64,000 bases of DNA from Aegilops tauschii subsp. strangulata (Eukaryota > Streptophyta > Magnoliopsida > Poales > Poaceae): assembly GCF_002575655.3 (NCBI RefSeq), contig NC_053041.3, positions 371,363,054 to 371,427,053 on the forward strand, read 5' to 3'. Both the position numbers and the translations under genes were made by a program. The notes under the pieces are model-generated. The model was not told where the DNA came from. It searched no databases and was given only the letters and a program-made list of their open reading frames with translations. Below are positions 10,247-22,600 of the stretch, piece by piece (the stretch's first letter is position 1; the number at the start of each line of letters is the position of its first letter).

Positions 10247-11368
10247 GTAATTTCTCCTTTACATAATTAAAAATCTTCAAATAGCTAGTTATTGTACTAA
10301 CCAATTGTGACAGCCTGGTTTTTGCCCTCTTCTCTTTGCCTGATTTTCAGTTGGTTTGTTTTTTGGAGTTTTGAATCTTTTCAAATGGACTTAAACACTT
10401 GGGTACCCCTTGACTTTCACCCAAGTGCCTCATTTGCCTTTCTAACTATCATTTCCTCTCTGGTTCACCTCAAAATAATATTTTGAATATTTTTTTAAAG
10501 GAAAATATTCATTTCCCTCTCTAAAACCCTAGCTAGCTCAATGCGCTCCAAAGCAACCCCAATTTTTCTTACCCACAAAAATCTGAGAAAATTCCCAAAT
10601 ATTCTTTGAACCCTAGGGCACCTTCCTGAGCAAAAATATTTCATCACTTTTTGGAATATTTTTGCTACAGAAAATATTTTCTGTTCTGGACAGAAATGGT
10701 AGTTTATACAAAAACTACCATTTTACTTGCTCTATTGTGGATGATTTTTCTTGTGCATCATCACCTTAGTAGATGATTGCTAACCTCCAAAGCCCAGCTC
10801 CCAACTCTCAGTAGTTTGACCACAGTAAGCTCTCAAAGTTACTGACCAGACACTTACCAGGAAGTTGAAATCCATTCTACTACGTCTGAGCTCACACCAA
10901 AGCGTGGTAACCTCTCAATCTACCACGAACTACACGCCAGATATGAAGTTTGGGCTTAGGTCGGCCTGAGGTCAGAGTTCACGCGGTGACCACGCGTGTG
11001 CACGATGCCAACCTGCATGTCGCCGTGCTCTGAGTGCCGCCGAGCGCTCTGTTGCGCGCGTGCTTGCTTCCCCGACTGCCAAGCCTTGCCAAACATCGCC
11101 ATGATCTTCGTCCCGACCTTCTTAACTCCCTCCTGGCGCTCGCCAATGCCGGAGCTTGCCCCAGCGAGCACGGGCGCGGTCCGGCCAACACAACATTGCG
11201 CTATGCACTGTGTTCGTCGCCACCCTCTCGCCCTTGTGCTCGTCTCCGCTCGCCCACAGTTCCCGCGTGAGCTGCGTCGCCTTCCCCCTCGCACACTGAC
11301 GCCGTTCGTCGCCGGGCGCCGTGTCTAGGTGTCCTCCGGCGGAGCCCGATCCCCTCTTATCGCTTGGC

Positions 11369-11376
11369 TATAAATA
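11369..11376 (+). promoter_or_regulatory. TATA box of E4 5' LTR
   Basis: GGCTATAAATAGAGCCC sits in a GC-rich setting, followed by a CT-rich stretch ending ACTCCTCACACATACTCC, typical of plant core promoters. The 3' LTR copy is at 20705-20712. Confidence 0.75.
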
Positions 11377-13250
11377 GAGCCCTCCCCAGCCTCCTCCAGC
11401 ATCATCCACTCCTCACACATACTCCACAATCTCGTAGAAAGCTATAGCCCGGCCGGGCAGGCCGCGAGCCGCCGTCCCCAAGATCGAGCTCGCCGGCGAT
11501 CCCCTCGGGTCGTCTCCACAGCTCCAACCCCTCCCAGGCTTGGGCCACCCTTCCAGGGCCTCCGCCATGCCTCGGTGGTGCTGTTCCGCCCGGTTGGAGC
11601 CCCTGGTGTCGCCTCTAGTCGCCGTCGTCTTCAACTCCGGCGACCTCTGCTTCCTGTCGCCGCTGGAGAGGTCGTTTCCGACGCCGTCCGACCACCCCTA
11701 GCTAACTTACGGGTACGGGCAGGTGCGCCTCTGTCTCCTCTTTCGATCCCTCCCTCTAGTTCGGGCCAAGAAGCCCTCCTCGCCGGCGTGTGCTCTGGCG
11801 AAGCCGCGCCGTCCTCTGTTTCCCTCTCACCCTTCCTCTCACCTGAAGGCGACACCACGCACGCGAAGCGGTACGAGTGGTGGCGCCCGCGAGGTTTACG
11901 CCTTTGACGTCACCCCCCTCAGTTCTGTTTTATTTAAATTCAAATTTAATTCTATCCAGAGAGCTTCAAATAGCCAAAACTTTTTAACCATAAGTCCAAA
12001 TGAATTGATTCTTTTGCATTGTGTTCTTTATGAAGAAATCTAGCAGCTCACCAAAAATGAGATTTTTCTCTGCTGTCTAGATTTTCTGGTGAATTTCAGA
12101 AGGGTTCTTGATGTTTTCTTTTGGTGTTTATAATTATTTTCAGAAAGTGAAGCTTGTCTTGAGGATCACCAGGAGGATTGTGAAACTCATCTGCACTAAG
12201 GCAAGCCACAGCAACATTTTCATGGTGCCATTACAATATTTGTGATTTTTCAACTTCAATTAATGATTTAATCCATGCATTTAAATCACTTGTATATTAT
12301 TTTTATTCTGATAGGTTGCTTGTTTAAGTTGATATGCTTAGTTTACAGAAAGTTTGAAGCTAACTAAGTTGGTTAAGTAACTAGAAGTAATATTTGTTAT
12401 GAAGAAGTAATATGGTTATGGATATAAGTAATTATTTTGAGTTATTTTCTTGGAGGAGAAAAATGATAAATTTGCTAAGTAAAGATTGTGTTTAAAGTGA
12501 TGATTAATCATAACCAGGGAAGTGTTATGAGTCGTTGATGTCTATGCTTAGTGCGGATATAGTTGACCCAGTTATTTCCGATGATATATGATGCATATAT
12601 TTGTGTTGCACTTTCATGGCATGTTATGACACCGGTTACTTTCACGTTAAGTTGAACCTGCTAATAACTCAACTTGAGTATATCGTTGACCGGGTCATGG
12701 TGCCACTGAATCGAGTTTTCCCAGTGCAACCACATTTGCCTTTATGGGAAATCCTTTATTCGGTCCGTTGTCATGCCTCTGGTCGGTGCCTCCAACGAGG
12801 GAAGGTTATGGGCGTGCGGTACCCTGGCCCGGTAAGCAGACATAACCTTGTGTGCCCGTTGTTGATGTTATGGTACCTTGTCCCTATTTGGGACCGTTTA
12901 TGTTTTGCCACGACGGTGGCCTTTGGTCTCTTTGGTAGACACGGGGCCACCCAGGACTAGCCCAGTGGGGAGTGAGCCAGAGTGGCCGAGAGAGTGTCAT
13001 GGCAATGGAGGGGTTTCGTAGGAATGCCGTTGGTCCACCCGAATGGGAGTGCGAGACCATGGGTTTCGTGGTGTGGGCATAGTGCGCTACCTCTGCAGAG
13101 TGTATTAAATCTATCATAGCCAGGTCCACGGTTACGCACACGCTCAAAAGTAGGTCACACCATGGGTCAACATTTAAATTAATTTTGCACACTAAGTTAT
13201 GAACATCGCGCTGTGGAGAAGATCATGGTGGGTAAACCATCTTGATGTTG

Positions 13251-13346
13251 GAGACCAAGTGTTGGTCATGGTTGTGATCGCCGGAAAGATCACCGTTTGA
13301 GACCAAGCGTTGGTCATGGTTGTGATCGCCGTAAAGATCACCGTTT
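13251..13346. repeat. Two 48-bp direct repeats in E4 LTR
   Basis: Units 13251-13298 and 13299-13346 differ at about two bases. The same pair is present in the 3' LTR (22613-22660, 22661-22708), so the duplication predates this insertion. Confidence 0.85.
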
Positions 13347-13917
13347 GGTTACCAGGTAACCCGATCCAAGACCATGAGGTTTGTCCGTTTGTGATCCGAG
13401 AGCGATCACCGTTGGTAAGCAGTCCGAGGGAATTTTATCACGAGATCATGATCACAGCATGTATGATATGTTGTTGCATTGCTAATTGGTTAAGTATCAT
13501 GATATTGTTTGTCATTATGTTTATGTTTGTTGTGAGCTTGCAAGTATATTCAATGTACTGACCTGGCGTGTCATGCCAGCTTTCAGGAAAGTCTCGTCGG
13601 AAAGGAGTGTTGTCCGAGTCTAGATCATGTCCACATCGGTGTCCCTATGCTATGGAGTTTCGCTACGACGTTGTTCCGCTGCCACGTAGTTGTTATGATC
13701 GAGGCCCCTTTATGTTCACTAAATAATGTACATACTGTTCAGCCGCACCGTGTGTGACGCTTGGCCTCGCCACCTGTTGTAATATAAACTATGATCCGCT
13801 AGCATCAATAAAGCGGTTGTTTTCTGTACCAAGATGTTGTGTGTTCCCAGAAGACATGGTCTCTGGGCTGGCAATGCAGGGTAAACCGGTTGCTCTGAGC
13901 CGGGGTGCCACAACGCT

Positions 13918-13930
13918 TGGTATTAGAGCC
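13918..13930 (+). other. E4 primer-binding site
   Basis: TGGTATTAGAGCC begins 6 bases after the 5' LTR, one mismatch from the TGGTATCAGAGCC site used with initiator tRNA-Met. Confidence 0.85.
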
Positions 13931-14080
13931 GCGCTGACTGTAGGCCACGCTAGACTACGACGTGTTAACCGGACGTTAGTTACGAGTTTAAGTTGAGTGC
14001 CGGTAGCATTTGTAGCTGGTTGTTGCATTGTATGCACTCGTTTTATTTTTATGCTAACCTACTAATGGTTGTGAGTGTAG

Positions 14081-14818
14081 ATGGCTCAAGTGTCGTATCC
14101 GTGCCAGTTGCAGCTGATGTCGTACACATCGCCGCATCTCCTTCGTAACGTGTGGCGTCGGCTGTACCCCCTCAGTGACGACCCAGTCTATCGTGTGTAC
14201 CGGGAGCGTCTAGCAGACTCGGTGTATGAGTATCACGCAGTGGTTACTCTGCACACCAGTTCCGATTCCAGCACTTACACTCGTACCTCCCAGAGCGGTT
14301 TTGCTTCTACCGCTTCTCAGGCTGTCCAGTTTGCTGCATTCGAGGTCCTTGTCGAGCATCGTTATAACGAGGTCTGGATGCAGAACCACCCAGGTTTCTA
14401 CTACTATCCCTCTCTGCACGACAATGGTCGTGTCCGTTTCCCTCTCATTGATCCGGAGTCTGATAGTGTTGCTAGCCACCTTTCCCGTTATATCACTGCT
14501 AGCTATCTTATGATCCACGAGCTGGCTCGAGAGCTGACTCGTGCTCGTACTACTTTAGCCTCTACTAGATCTGTCATTGCTCCATCCTCTACGGGATTTA
14601 CTCCTTATATTCCATCCAGTTCTAGTTCCCCTATTTCACCGGTTACTCCTCCGAGTAGCTTGGGCACCTTGACCGTGAATCCTCTCAGTGCTCCTGCTGA
14701 GTGGGTTTCACTTCTCACTACTCCTGTAGCCCTGATGCTTCACCCTGCACCTGCCCCGGAGGGAGAGCCCTCGAGGCAGCGTCGTCGTGTTACCTTTAAC
14801 CCCGGAGGTTTCAGTTAA
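14081..14818 (+). CDS. E4 pre-gag accessory ORF, dsRNA-binding-motif-like
   Basis: An intact 245-codon frame between the PBS and gag, on the same strand as gag. The ATG at 14081 is the first in the frame and follows the PBS by 150 bp. Residues about 20-105 show the spacing of a dsRNA-binding motif: a helix (LLRNVWRRLYPL), a strand with VYRVYRER, a strand YEYHAVVTLH, a third strand (TYTRTSQSG), then a helix rich in small residues, TASQAVQFAAFEVLVEH, like the KKEAKQAAA-type helix 2 of that fold. The helix of residues about 155-170 may be a coiled coil. The C-terminus is Ser/Pro-rich and ends with a basic RQRRR segment. Nothing in the classical Gypsy plan explains it. The frame is uninterrupted while the neighbouring gag-pol has many breaks. 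The fold is inferred from pattern only; an RNA-binding Gag partner or silencing suppressor is speculation. Confidence 0.6.
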   Translation: MAQVSYPCQLQLMSYTSPHLLRNVWRRLYPLSDDPVYRVYRERLADSVYEYHAVVTLHTSSDSSTYTRTSQSGFASTASQAVQFAAFEVLVEHRYNEVWMQNHPGFYYYPSLHDNGRVRFPLIDPESDSVASHLSRYITASYLMIHELARELTRARTTLASTRSVIAPSSTGFTPYIPSSSSSPISPVTPPSSLGTLTVNPLSAPAEWVSLLTTPVALMLHPAPAPEGEPSRQRRRVTFNPGGFS

Positions 14819-15153
14819 CCTCGTTAGTTCAGGATTCGAGTCCGCTTCAGGAGAGGACCCCGCAGCACCAGCAGAGCAGTAGAGCTTCTGAGTATCCGCA
14901 GTTGTCAGGATGATGTACGGATGTAGTCGTACGAGTCATGATGTTCTGTTTCCTGTATGAGAGTAGTTGAACCTGACATGTTGTTTATCTTTCATGTATG
15001 AGTCTATGTATAATTAAGTTGGAACTCTATTTTATTCGTCGTATTTTCTTCGTTATTTCGTTTTCTCTCGGGATTTGTTGCTGGCTTTTCCCCAATTTAT
15101 TTTTGGATGTTTCTCATCTCGGTTGCATTGTCTTGGGAAAAATCCACAATAGG
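14819..15153. other. E4 spacer between pre-gag ORF and gag
   Basis: Short T-rich leader without a supportable gene. An open frame starting at 14998 runs into gag, but its first 52 codons look like leader sequence. Confidence 0.5.
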
Positions 15154-16300
15154 ATGACGCAGGGAGGCAGCAGTAGCGACGCTCATGAGGATACTCATGT
15201 TCGTCATTCCGCACGACAGGTAGGACACTCCCCCGAGCCATACGTTCCACCACCGCCTCCACCGCCAAATCCGCCCTCCACAGAGCAAATTCTGCGTATG
15301 TTTGAGGAAAGAAGGAATAATGATCTGATTGAAATATTAAGGAGTGTGCAAACTGTGGTTGGACAAAATGGAAATCAGAACGGTCATCACTCCAAGCTGT
15401 CAGATTTTCAGAGAACCAAGCCTCCCAGTTTTAGTCAGGTTATTGATCCCTTGGATGCAGACGATTGGTTGCGAACCATTGAGAGGAAGCTCGAGATTGC
15501 TCGTACTGAAGTAGATGATAAAGTTCCATTTGCAACCCATTATCTTGAAGGCGCTGCTGCCATTTGGTGGGAAAACGCAAAAGCCATGTGGCCTGCAGAT
15601 GAAGAAATCACCTGGGCAAAATTCTAGGATCAGTTCCGGAAATATCATATTCCTACTGGAGTTATGAAGGTTAAGCAGCGTGAATTTCTCGCGCTCCTTC
15701 AAGGAAATCAGTATGTGGGTGAATATTTGCAAAAGTTCAATCATTTGGCCCGTTACTCCCTTTATGACGTGGCCACCGAAGAAAGAAAGATTGACAGATT
15801 TCTTGGGGGATTAAACCCGCAACTCCGATGTACCCTCAGTATGTTTGATTTCCCAGATTTCCAAACTCTAGTAAACAAGGCTTTCATTGCTGAAAGGGAG
15901 CACAAGCTCATATCAGGCAATAGGCCTGCCAATAACGATCACAAGCGCAAGTTCGAGCCAAGGAAGGAAGGGCAGCCAGTGCAAAAGGCTCGTACCTGGT
16001 AGCATACTCAGGTGGAATACAAGCCCAATTGGCAATAGAATGTTAACAAGACCACCACACAAGTCAAGAATGTCGTGACCAACCCTGTGCGAGAAGAGTG
16101 CCAGCGCAACAATTCTTGCTTCAGTTGTGGGCAAACCGGACATTATGCCAGACAGTGTCCCAAGAAGGGCAAGGCAAATGCCCTATTCAGGCCACAAGTC
16201 AACTTTATGGAGTCATCCCTACCCAGAAAAACATCACTGGGCACGTTCATCACCTCTCCGCAGATGAAGCCCAAGAGACCCCGAAGTCGTCATTGGTATG
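15154..16300 (+). pseudogene. gag: E4 gag
   Basis: The ATG at 15154 starts MTQGGSSSDAHED. A gag core follows (FSQVIDPLDADDWLRTIERK, EGAAAIWWENAK), then a zinc knuckle CFSCGQTGHYARQC (C-X2-C-X4-H-X4-C), around codons 323-336. The frame is continuous from 15154 apart from TAG codons at 15625-15627, about 16000 and about 16036, and it shifts twice between about 16220 and 16300 before the protease. Gag forms the particle and packages the RNA. Confidence 0.88.
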
Positions 16301-18247
16301 TTTTCTGTTAATAATATACCTGCCGTAATTTTATTTGACTCTGGGGCTTCCCACTCTTTTATTTCGCGGAGTTTTGTTGCCCAAAACAAATTTGCTTGTT
16401 TGCTTTTGGGCAAGAATATGCTGGTACAATCCCCGGGATCCTTAATCAGGAGCAATCTGGTATGCCGTAATCTGGAAATCAATATCAACGGAGCCCATTT
16501 TCGAACTTCCTTGATAATCATTGAGTCTGTAAAGTTGGATGTTATCTTGGGTATGAATTGGTTGACCCAATATCAAGTATGCATAAACTGCGCGACCCGA
16601 GAAGTCACTTTGACCAGTCAAGAGGGGCAGACTACCAAATACTATGCTCGCAGAAGCATACCCAAGAAAGAAATGGTTTTCACCGCTATGGCTGGTGAGT
16701 TGGAATTAATTCCTGTGGTCAGTGAGTTTCCTGATGTATTTCCGGAAGAACTGCCAGGCATGCCACCCGATCGAGAGCTTGAGTTTGCAATAGATCTTGT
16801 GCCTGGGACCGCACCATTATACAGGAAGTATTACCGGATGCCCTCATCAGAATTAGTGGAGCTAAAGAAACAGCTTGATGAAATGCTCCAGAAAGGATAT
16901 ATCCGTCCCAGCTCTTCACCATGGGGATCACCTGCTATCTTCGTGGATAAGAAGGATGGTAGCCTCCGCATGTGTGTGGATTACCGTCAGCTGAATGATG
17001 TCACCATCAAAAATAAATATCCACTGCCCAGGATTGATGACTTGTTTGATCAGCTCAGTGGGGCCAAGGTGTTATCCAAGATTGATTTAAGGACAGGATA
17101 ACATCAACTCAAGATTAAAAAGGAAGATATTCCTAAGACCACATTCACTACTCGGTACGGTCTTTATCAATATACAGTTATGTCCTTTGGTCTCACCAAT
17201 GCCCCTGCCTTCTTCATGCATATGATGAACAAAGTATTCATGGACTTCCTCGATAAATTCATTGTAGTCTTTATCGATGACATACTTATATACTCAAAAA
17301 GTGAAGAAGAGCACAAAGAACACCTCTGAGCAGTGCTACAACGACTCCGCGACCATCAGCTAAATGCCAAATTCAGTAAATGCGAGTTTTGGCTCAAGCA
17401 AGTTGGATTTCTCGGACATGTGCTATCCGCCGAAGGTATAGCCGTGGACCCGAGCAAAGTAAAGGATGTGCTCGATTGGTTGCCACCCACAACCGTATCA
17501 CAAATCCGGAGTTTTCTTGGATTAGCCGGATACTACCGTCGTTTCATTGAAGGGTTTTCCAAGATTGGTAAACCCATGACGGAGCTGCTTAAGAAGGATA
17601 AGAAGTTTGAATGGACTAAGGACTGTGAGAAAAGTTTCAATGAGCTAAAGATACGGCTGGCGACCGCACCTGTGTTGAATCTTCCAGGTATCTACCGCAG
17701 CTTTGATGTGTACTGCGACGCCTCCAGACAAGGTCTTGGATGCGTACTTATGCAAGACGGCAAGGTGGTAGCATATGCATCACGACAGCTACGACCCCAC
17801 GAGGGAAATTATCCTACTCATGATCTGGAATTGGCCGCGGTGGTTCATGCTCTAAAAATTTGGAGATACTACCTCATCGGGAAGAGGTGCCAAATTTTTA
17901 CCGACCACAAAAGTCTCAAGTATATATTTACACAGCCAGATTTAAATCTCCGTCAACGAAGATGGCTTGAGTTAGTCAAGGATTATGATCTTGGAATAAA
18001 TTACCACCCGGGTAAGGCCAACGTGGTTGCCGATGCACTCAGTCGAAAGCCTGTCAGCCTGAATGTCATAATGAAATCCTTGCCTCCTAAACTTCAAGAG
18101 GAGATTGCTCAGCTCAACCTGGTAATAGTTGATGCTGGCCTTGCTAATATTTTGGAAATTGCACCTACACTTGAGGAAGAGATCCGCAAGGCCCAGCCAG
18201 CTGACACCGTCCTGCAGAAACGTGCCAAGCATATGATAGCAGGATAG
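16298..18247 (+). pseudogene. pol: E4 protease, reverse transcriptase and RNase H
   Basis: One frame with two internal stops (TAA 17099-17101, TGA 17327-17329). The protease active site is [12 protein letters not shown] near the start. Reverse transcriptase shows the substrate-binding [18 protein letters not shown] and the catalytic FIDD box in [20 protein letters not shown]. RNase H shows [15 protein letters not shown], then [10 protein letters not shown] and [10 protein letters not shown]. These enzymes copy RNA into DNA. A stop at 18247 and a frameshift separate this part from integrase. Confidence 0.92.
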
Positions 18248-18319
18248 ACTTCAGATTTTTCTAAGGATCAACTTGGTACCCTCCGATTCCGTGGAAGGAT
18301 TTGTGTACCCAGTCAGGCG

Positions 18320-19015
18320 GATTTAAAGAAGAAAATCCTGTGAAGCACACGAATCTTCATATTCTATTCACCCTGGAGGTACTAAAATGTATGAAGACCT
18401 TCGACAAATATTCTGGTGGGATGGAATAAAGAAAGACATTGCCCATTTTGTGGCCTGTTGCAACATATGCAACAAGGTGAAGGCAGAGCATCAGAAGCCA
18501 GCCGTATTTCTCCAACCGCTGCCAGTTTCACAATGGAAATGGGATGATGTCTGCATGGATTTTGTCACAAGGCAACCTAAGACTCAGCGAAGCAATGATG
18601 CAATCTGGGTCATAGTGGACACCTTAACCAAGGTAGCTCACTTTATCCTGATCAGAACCACATATTGATTAGATCAACTTGCACAAATGTATGTATCCAG
18701 AATAGTCAGTCTGCATGGAGTACCCCGAACAATCACTTCTGACCGGGGGTCACTTTTTACCTCCGCTTTCTGGTCACGTCTCCATCAAGCCTTGGGGACA
18801 TCGCTAAAATATAGTACCGCTTATCATCCTCAGACTGATGGACAGACTGAGCGGGTAAACGAAATACTCGAAGATATGCTACGAGCCTGTGCTTTGGCCC
18901 AAGGATCTAAATGGGAAGACTGCCGGCCATATGTCGAGTTCTCATACAACAACAGCTTCCAGACCAGTCTAAAGATGTCACCGTAGGAGGCTTTGTATGG
19001 CCGTAAGTGCCGCAC
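18320..19015 (+). pseudogene. E4 integrase
   Basis: A zinc-binding HHCC domain (EAHESSYSIHPG, then CCNICNKVK) precedes a D-D-E core: the first Asp is in WDDVCMDF, the second in ITSDRGSLF, and the Glu in QTDGQTERVNEILED. In-frame stops occur at about 18666 and 18985, and the frame differs from that of reverse transcriptase. Confidence 0.88.
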
Positions 19016-19629
19016 TCCTTTAAATTGGTCTCGAACTCGAGATAGCCGTATATTTTGGAACGGATCTCATGATGGAAGCTGAGAAGCAAGTCAAGGAAAT
19101 CCGAGACATATTGCAATTGGCCAAATCATGACAAAAGAGTTATTATGATGCAAAGCACCGACAGATCAGTTTTGAACCCGGAGAACACGTATACCTCTGA
19201 GTCACTCCTATGAAAGGAGCCAAGAGATTCCATACTCGTGGAAAGTTGGCACCCAGATTTATTGGTCCATTTCCAGTTATGCCCAGAGTGGGTACTGTTG
19301 CATATCAATTAGAACTACCCCCCGAATTGTCGGAAGTGCACAATGTGTTTCATGTTTCACAGTTGAGGCGATGCATATCGCCGCCTGAGAAAAAGACTGC
19401 TATGACTGAAATAGAGTTGGCAAAGGATTTAACATATGAAGAGAGACCGGTCAGAATTTTGGATCAGATGGAAAGGGTCACTCGTAGTAAAGCAAGGAAG
19501 TTTTACAAAGTTTAGTGGGAGCATCACACAGAGGCAGAATCGACTTGGGAACGAGAAGAATTTCTAAAGGCACATTATCCAGAATGGTTTTTTCAAGCAA
19601 CCGAATCTCGAGGACGAGATTCATCCTAA
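19016..19629 (+). pseudogene. E4 integrase C-terminus and chromodomain-like tail
   Basis: KLAPRFIGPFPVMPRVG and VFHVSQLRRC fit the GPY/F-type integrase tail. After that, RPVRILDQMERVTRSKARKF, a TAG at 19513-19515, then WEHHTEAESTWEREEFLKAH and YPEWF match a chromodomain-like tail. In chromoviruses this domain is thought to guide integration to particular chromatin. The final stop is TAA 19627-19629, next to the PPT. Confidence 0.85.
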
Positions 19630-19641
19630 GCGGGGGAGGTA
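19628..19641 (+). other. E4 polypurine tract
   Basis: AAGCGGGGGAGGTA lies directly before the 3' LTR start TGTGACAGCC. Confidence 0.85.
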
Positions 19642-22600
19642 TGTGACAGCCTGGTTTTTGCCCTCTTCTCTTTGCCTGATTTTCAGTTGGTTTGGTTTTT
19701 TGGAGTTTTGAATCTTTTCAGATGGACTTAAACACTTGGGTACCCCTTGACTTTCACCCAAGTGCCTCATTTCCCTCTCTAACTATCATTTCCTCTCTGG
19801 TTCACCTCAAAATAATATTTTGCATATTTTTCTTAAAGGAAAATATCCATTTCCCTCTCTAAAACCCTAGCTAGCTCAATGTGCTCCAAAGCAACCCCAA
19901 TTTTTCTTGCCCACAAAAATCTGAGAAAATTCCCAAATATTCTTTAAACCCTAGGGCACCTTCCTAAGCAAAAATATTTCATCACTTTTTTGAATATTTT
20001 TGCTACAGAAAATATTTTCTGTTCTGGACAGAAATGGTAGTTTCTATAGCAACTACCATTTTACTTGCTCTATTGTGGCTGATTTTTCTTGTGCATCATC
20101 ACCTTAGTAGATGATTGCTAACCTCCAAAGCCCAGCTCCCAACTCTCAGTAGTTTGACCACAGTAAGCTCTCAAAGTTACTGACCAGAAACTTACCAGGA
20201 AGTTGAAATCCATTCTACTGCGTCTGAGCTCAAACCAAAGCATGGTAACCTCTCAATCTACCACAAACTACACGCCAGACATGAAGCTTGGGCTTAGGTC
20301 GGCCTGAGGTCAGAGTTCACGCGGTGACCACGCGTGTGCATGATGCCAACATGTATGTCGTCGCGCTCTGAGTGCCGCGAGCGCTCTGTTGCGCGCGTGC
20401 TTGCTTCCCTGACTGCCAAGCCTTGCCAAACTTCGCGATGATCTTCGTCTCGACCTTCTTAACTCCCTCCTGGTGCTCGCCGACGCCGGAGCTCGCCGCA
20501 GCGAGCACGGGCGCGGTCCGGCCAACACAACAGTGTGCTGCGCACTGTGTTCATCGCCACCCTCTCGCCCCTATGCTTGTCTCCGCTCCCCACAGTTCCC
20601 GCGTGAGCTGCGTCGCCTTCCCCCTCGCTCACTGAGGCCGTTCGTCACCGGGCGCCGTGTCCAGGTGTCCTCCGGCGGAGCCCAGTTCCCTCTCGTCGCT
20701 CGGCTATAAATAGAGCCCTCCCCAGCCTCCTCGAGCATCATCCACTCCTCACACACACTCCACAATCTCGTAGAAAGCTGTAGCCCGGCCGGGCAGGCCG
20801 CGGGCCGCCATCCCCGAGCTTGAGCTCGTCGGCGATCCCCTCGGGCCGTCCCCGCAGCTCCAGCCCCTCCCAGGCTCGGGCCACCCTTGCAGGGCCTCCT
20901 CCGTGCCTCGGTGGTGTCGTTTCGCCCGGTTGGAGCCCTTGGTGTCACCTCTAGTTGCCGTCGTCTTCAACTCCGGCGACCTCTGCATCCTGTCGTCGCT
21001 GGAGAGGTCGTTTTCGACGCCGTCCGACCACCCCTAGCCAACCTACGGGTACGGGCAGGTGCGCCTCCGTCTCCTCTTTCGATCCCTCACTCTAGTTCGG
21101 GCCAAGAAGCCCTCCTCACCGGCGTGTGCTCCGGCGAAGCCGCGCCGTCCTCTGTTTCCCTCTCCCCCTCCCTCTCACTTGACTAGCGGGGCCCGCTAGT
21201 CAGCCACTCTGTACGCGCACGAAGCGGTACGAATGGTGGCGCCCGCGAGGTTTACGCCTTCGACGTCACCCCCCCCCCTCATTTATGTTTTATTTAAATT
21301 CAAATTTAATTCTATCCAGAGAGCTTCAAACAGCCAAAACTTTTTAACCATAAGTCCAAATGAATTGATTCTTTTTGCATTGTGTTCTTTATGAAGAAAT
21401 CTAGCAGCTCACCAAAAATGAGATTTTTCTCTGCTGTCTAGATTTTATGGTGAATTTCAGAAGGGTTCTTGATGTTTTCTTTTGGTGTTTATAATTATTT
21501 TCAGAAAGTGAAGCTTGTCTTGAGGATCACCAGGAGGATTGTGAACCTCATCTGCACTAAGGCAAGCCACATCAACATTTTCATGGTGCCATTACAATAT
21601 TTGAGATTTTTCAACTTCAATTAATGATTTAATCCATGCATTTAAATCACTAGTATATTATTTTTATTCTGATAGGTTGCTTGTTTAAGTTGATATGCTT
21701 AGTTTACAGAAAGTTTGAAGCTAACTAAGTTGGTTAAGTAACTAGAAGTAATATTTGTTATGAAGAAGTAATATGGTTATGGATATAAGTAATTATTTTG
21801 AGTTATTTTCTTGGAGGAGAAAAATGATAAATTTGCTAAGTAAAGATTGTGTTTAAAGTGATGATTAATCATAACCAGGGAAGTGTTATGAGTCGTTGAT
21901 GTCTATGCTTAGTGTGGATATAGTTGACCCAGTTATTTCCGATGATATATGATGCATATATTTGTGTTGCACTTTCATGGCATGTTATGACACCGGTTAC
22001 TTTCATGTTAAGTTGAACCTGCTAATGACTCAACTTGAATATATCGTTGACCGGGTCATGGTGCCACTGAATCGAGTTTTCCAAGTGCAACCACATTTGC
22101 CTTTATGGGAAGGCCTTTATTCGGTCCATTGTCATGCCTCTGGTCGGTGCCTCCAACGAGGGAAGGTTATGGGCGTGCGGTACCCTGGCCCGGTAAGCAG
22201 ACATAACCTTGTGTGCCCGTTGTTGACGTTATGGTACCTTGTCCCCATTTGGGACCGTTTATGTTTTGCCACGACGGTGGTCGTTGGTGTCTTTGGTAGA
22301 CACGGGGCCACCCAGGACTAGCCCAGTGGGGAGTGAGTCGGAGTGGCTGAGAGAGTGTCATGGCAATGGAGGGGTTTCGTCGGAATGCCGTTGGTCCACC
22401 CGAATGGGAGTGCGAGGCCATGGGTTCCGTGTTGTGGGTATAGTGCGCTACCTCTGCAGAGTGTATTAAATCTATCGATAGCCGAGTCCACGATTACGGA
22501 CACGCTCGAAAGTAGGTCACACCATGGGTCAACATTTAAATTAATTTTGCACACTAAGTTATGAACGTCGCACTGTTGAGAAGATGATGGTGGGTAAACC

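Larger units (their letters stand above)
10306..13912 (+). repeat. E4 5' LTR (3607 bp)
   Basis: Unusually long LTR with an AT-rich first part, a GC- and CpG-rich section (about 10980-11900) holding the TATA box TATAAATA at 11369-11376, and an AT-rich second half. Two 48-bp direct repeats (13251-13298 and 13299-13346) contain GTTGGTCATGGTTGTGATCG. Open frames in the GC-rich part are not supported as genes. Confidence 0.92.

Noticed and set aside
10956..11907. Overlapping 70-110 codon ORFs on both strands in the GC-rich part of the E4 LTR (repeated at 20310-21186)
   Set aside because: They lie around the LTR's TATA box, differ in frame between the two LTRs and have GC-biased composition; chance ORFs in an LTR promoter.
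12601..12960. 119-codon ORF present in both E4 LTRs (also 21962-22321)
   Set aside because: Conserved only because the LTRs are copies of each other; no motif and located in the U5-side LTR region.
13918..13930. PBS sequences considered as tRNA gene fragments
   Set aside because: Only 13-19 bases complementary to tRNA 3' ends; no cloverleaf around them.
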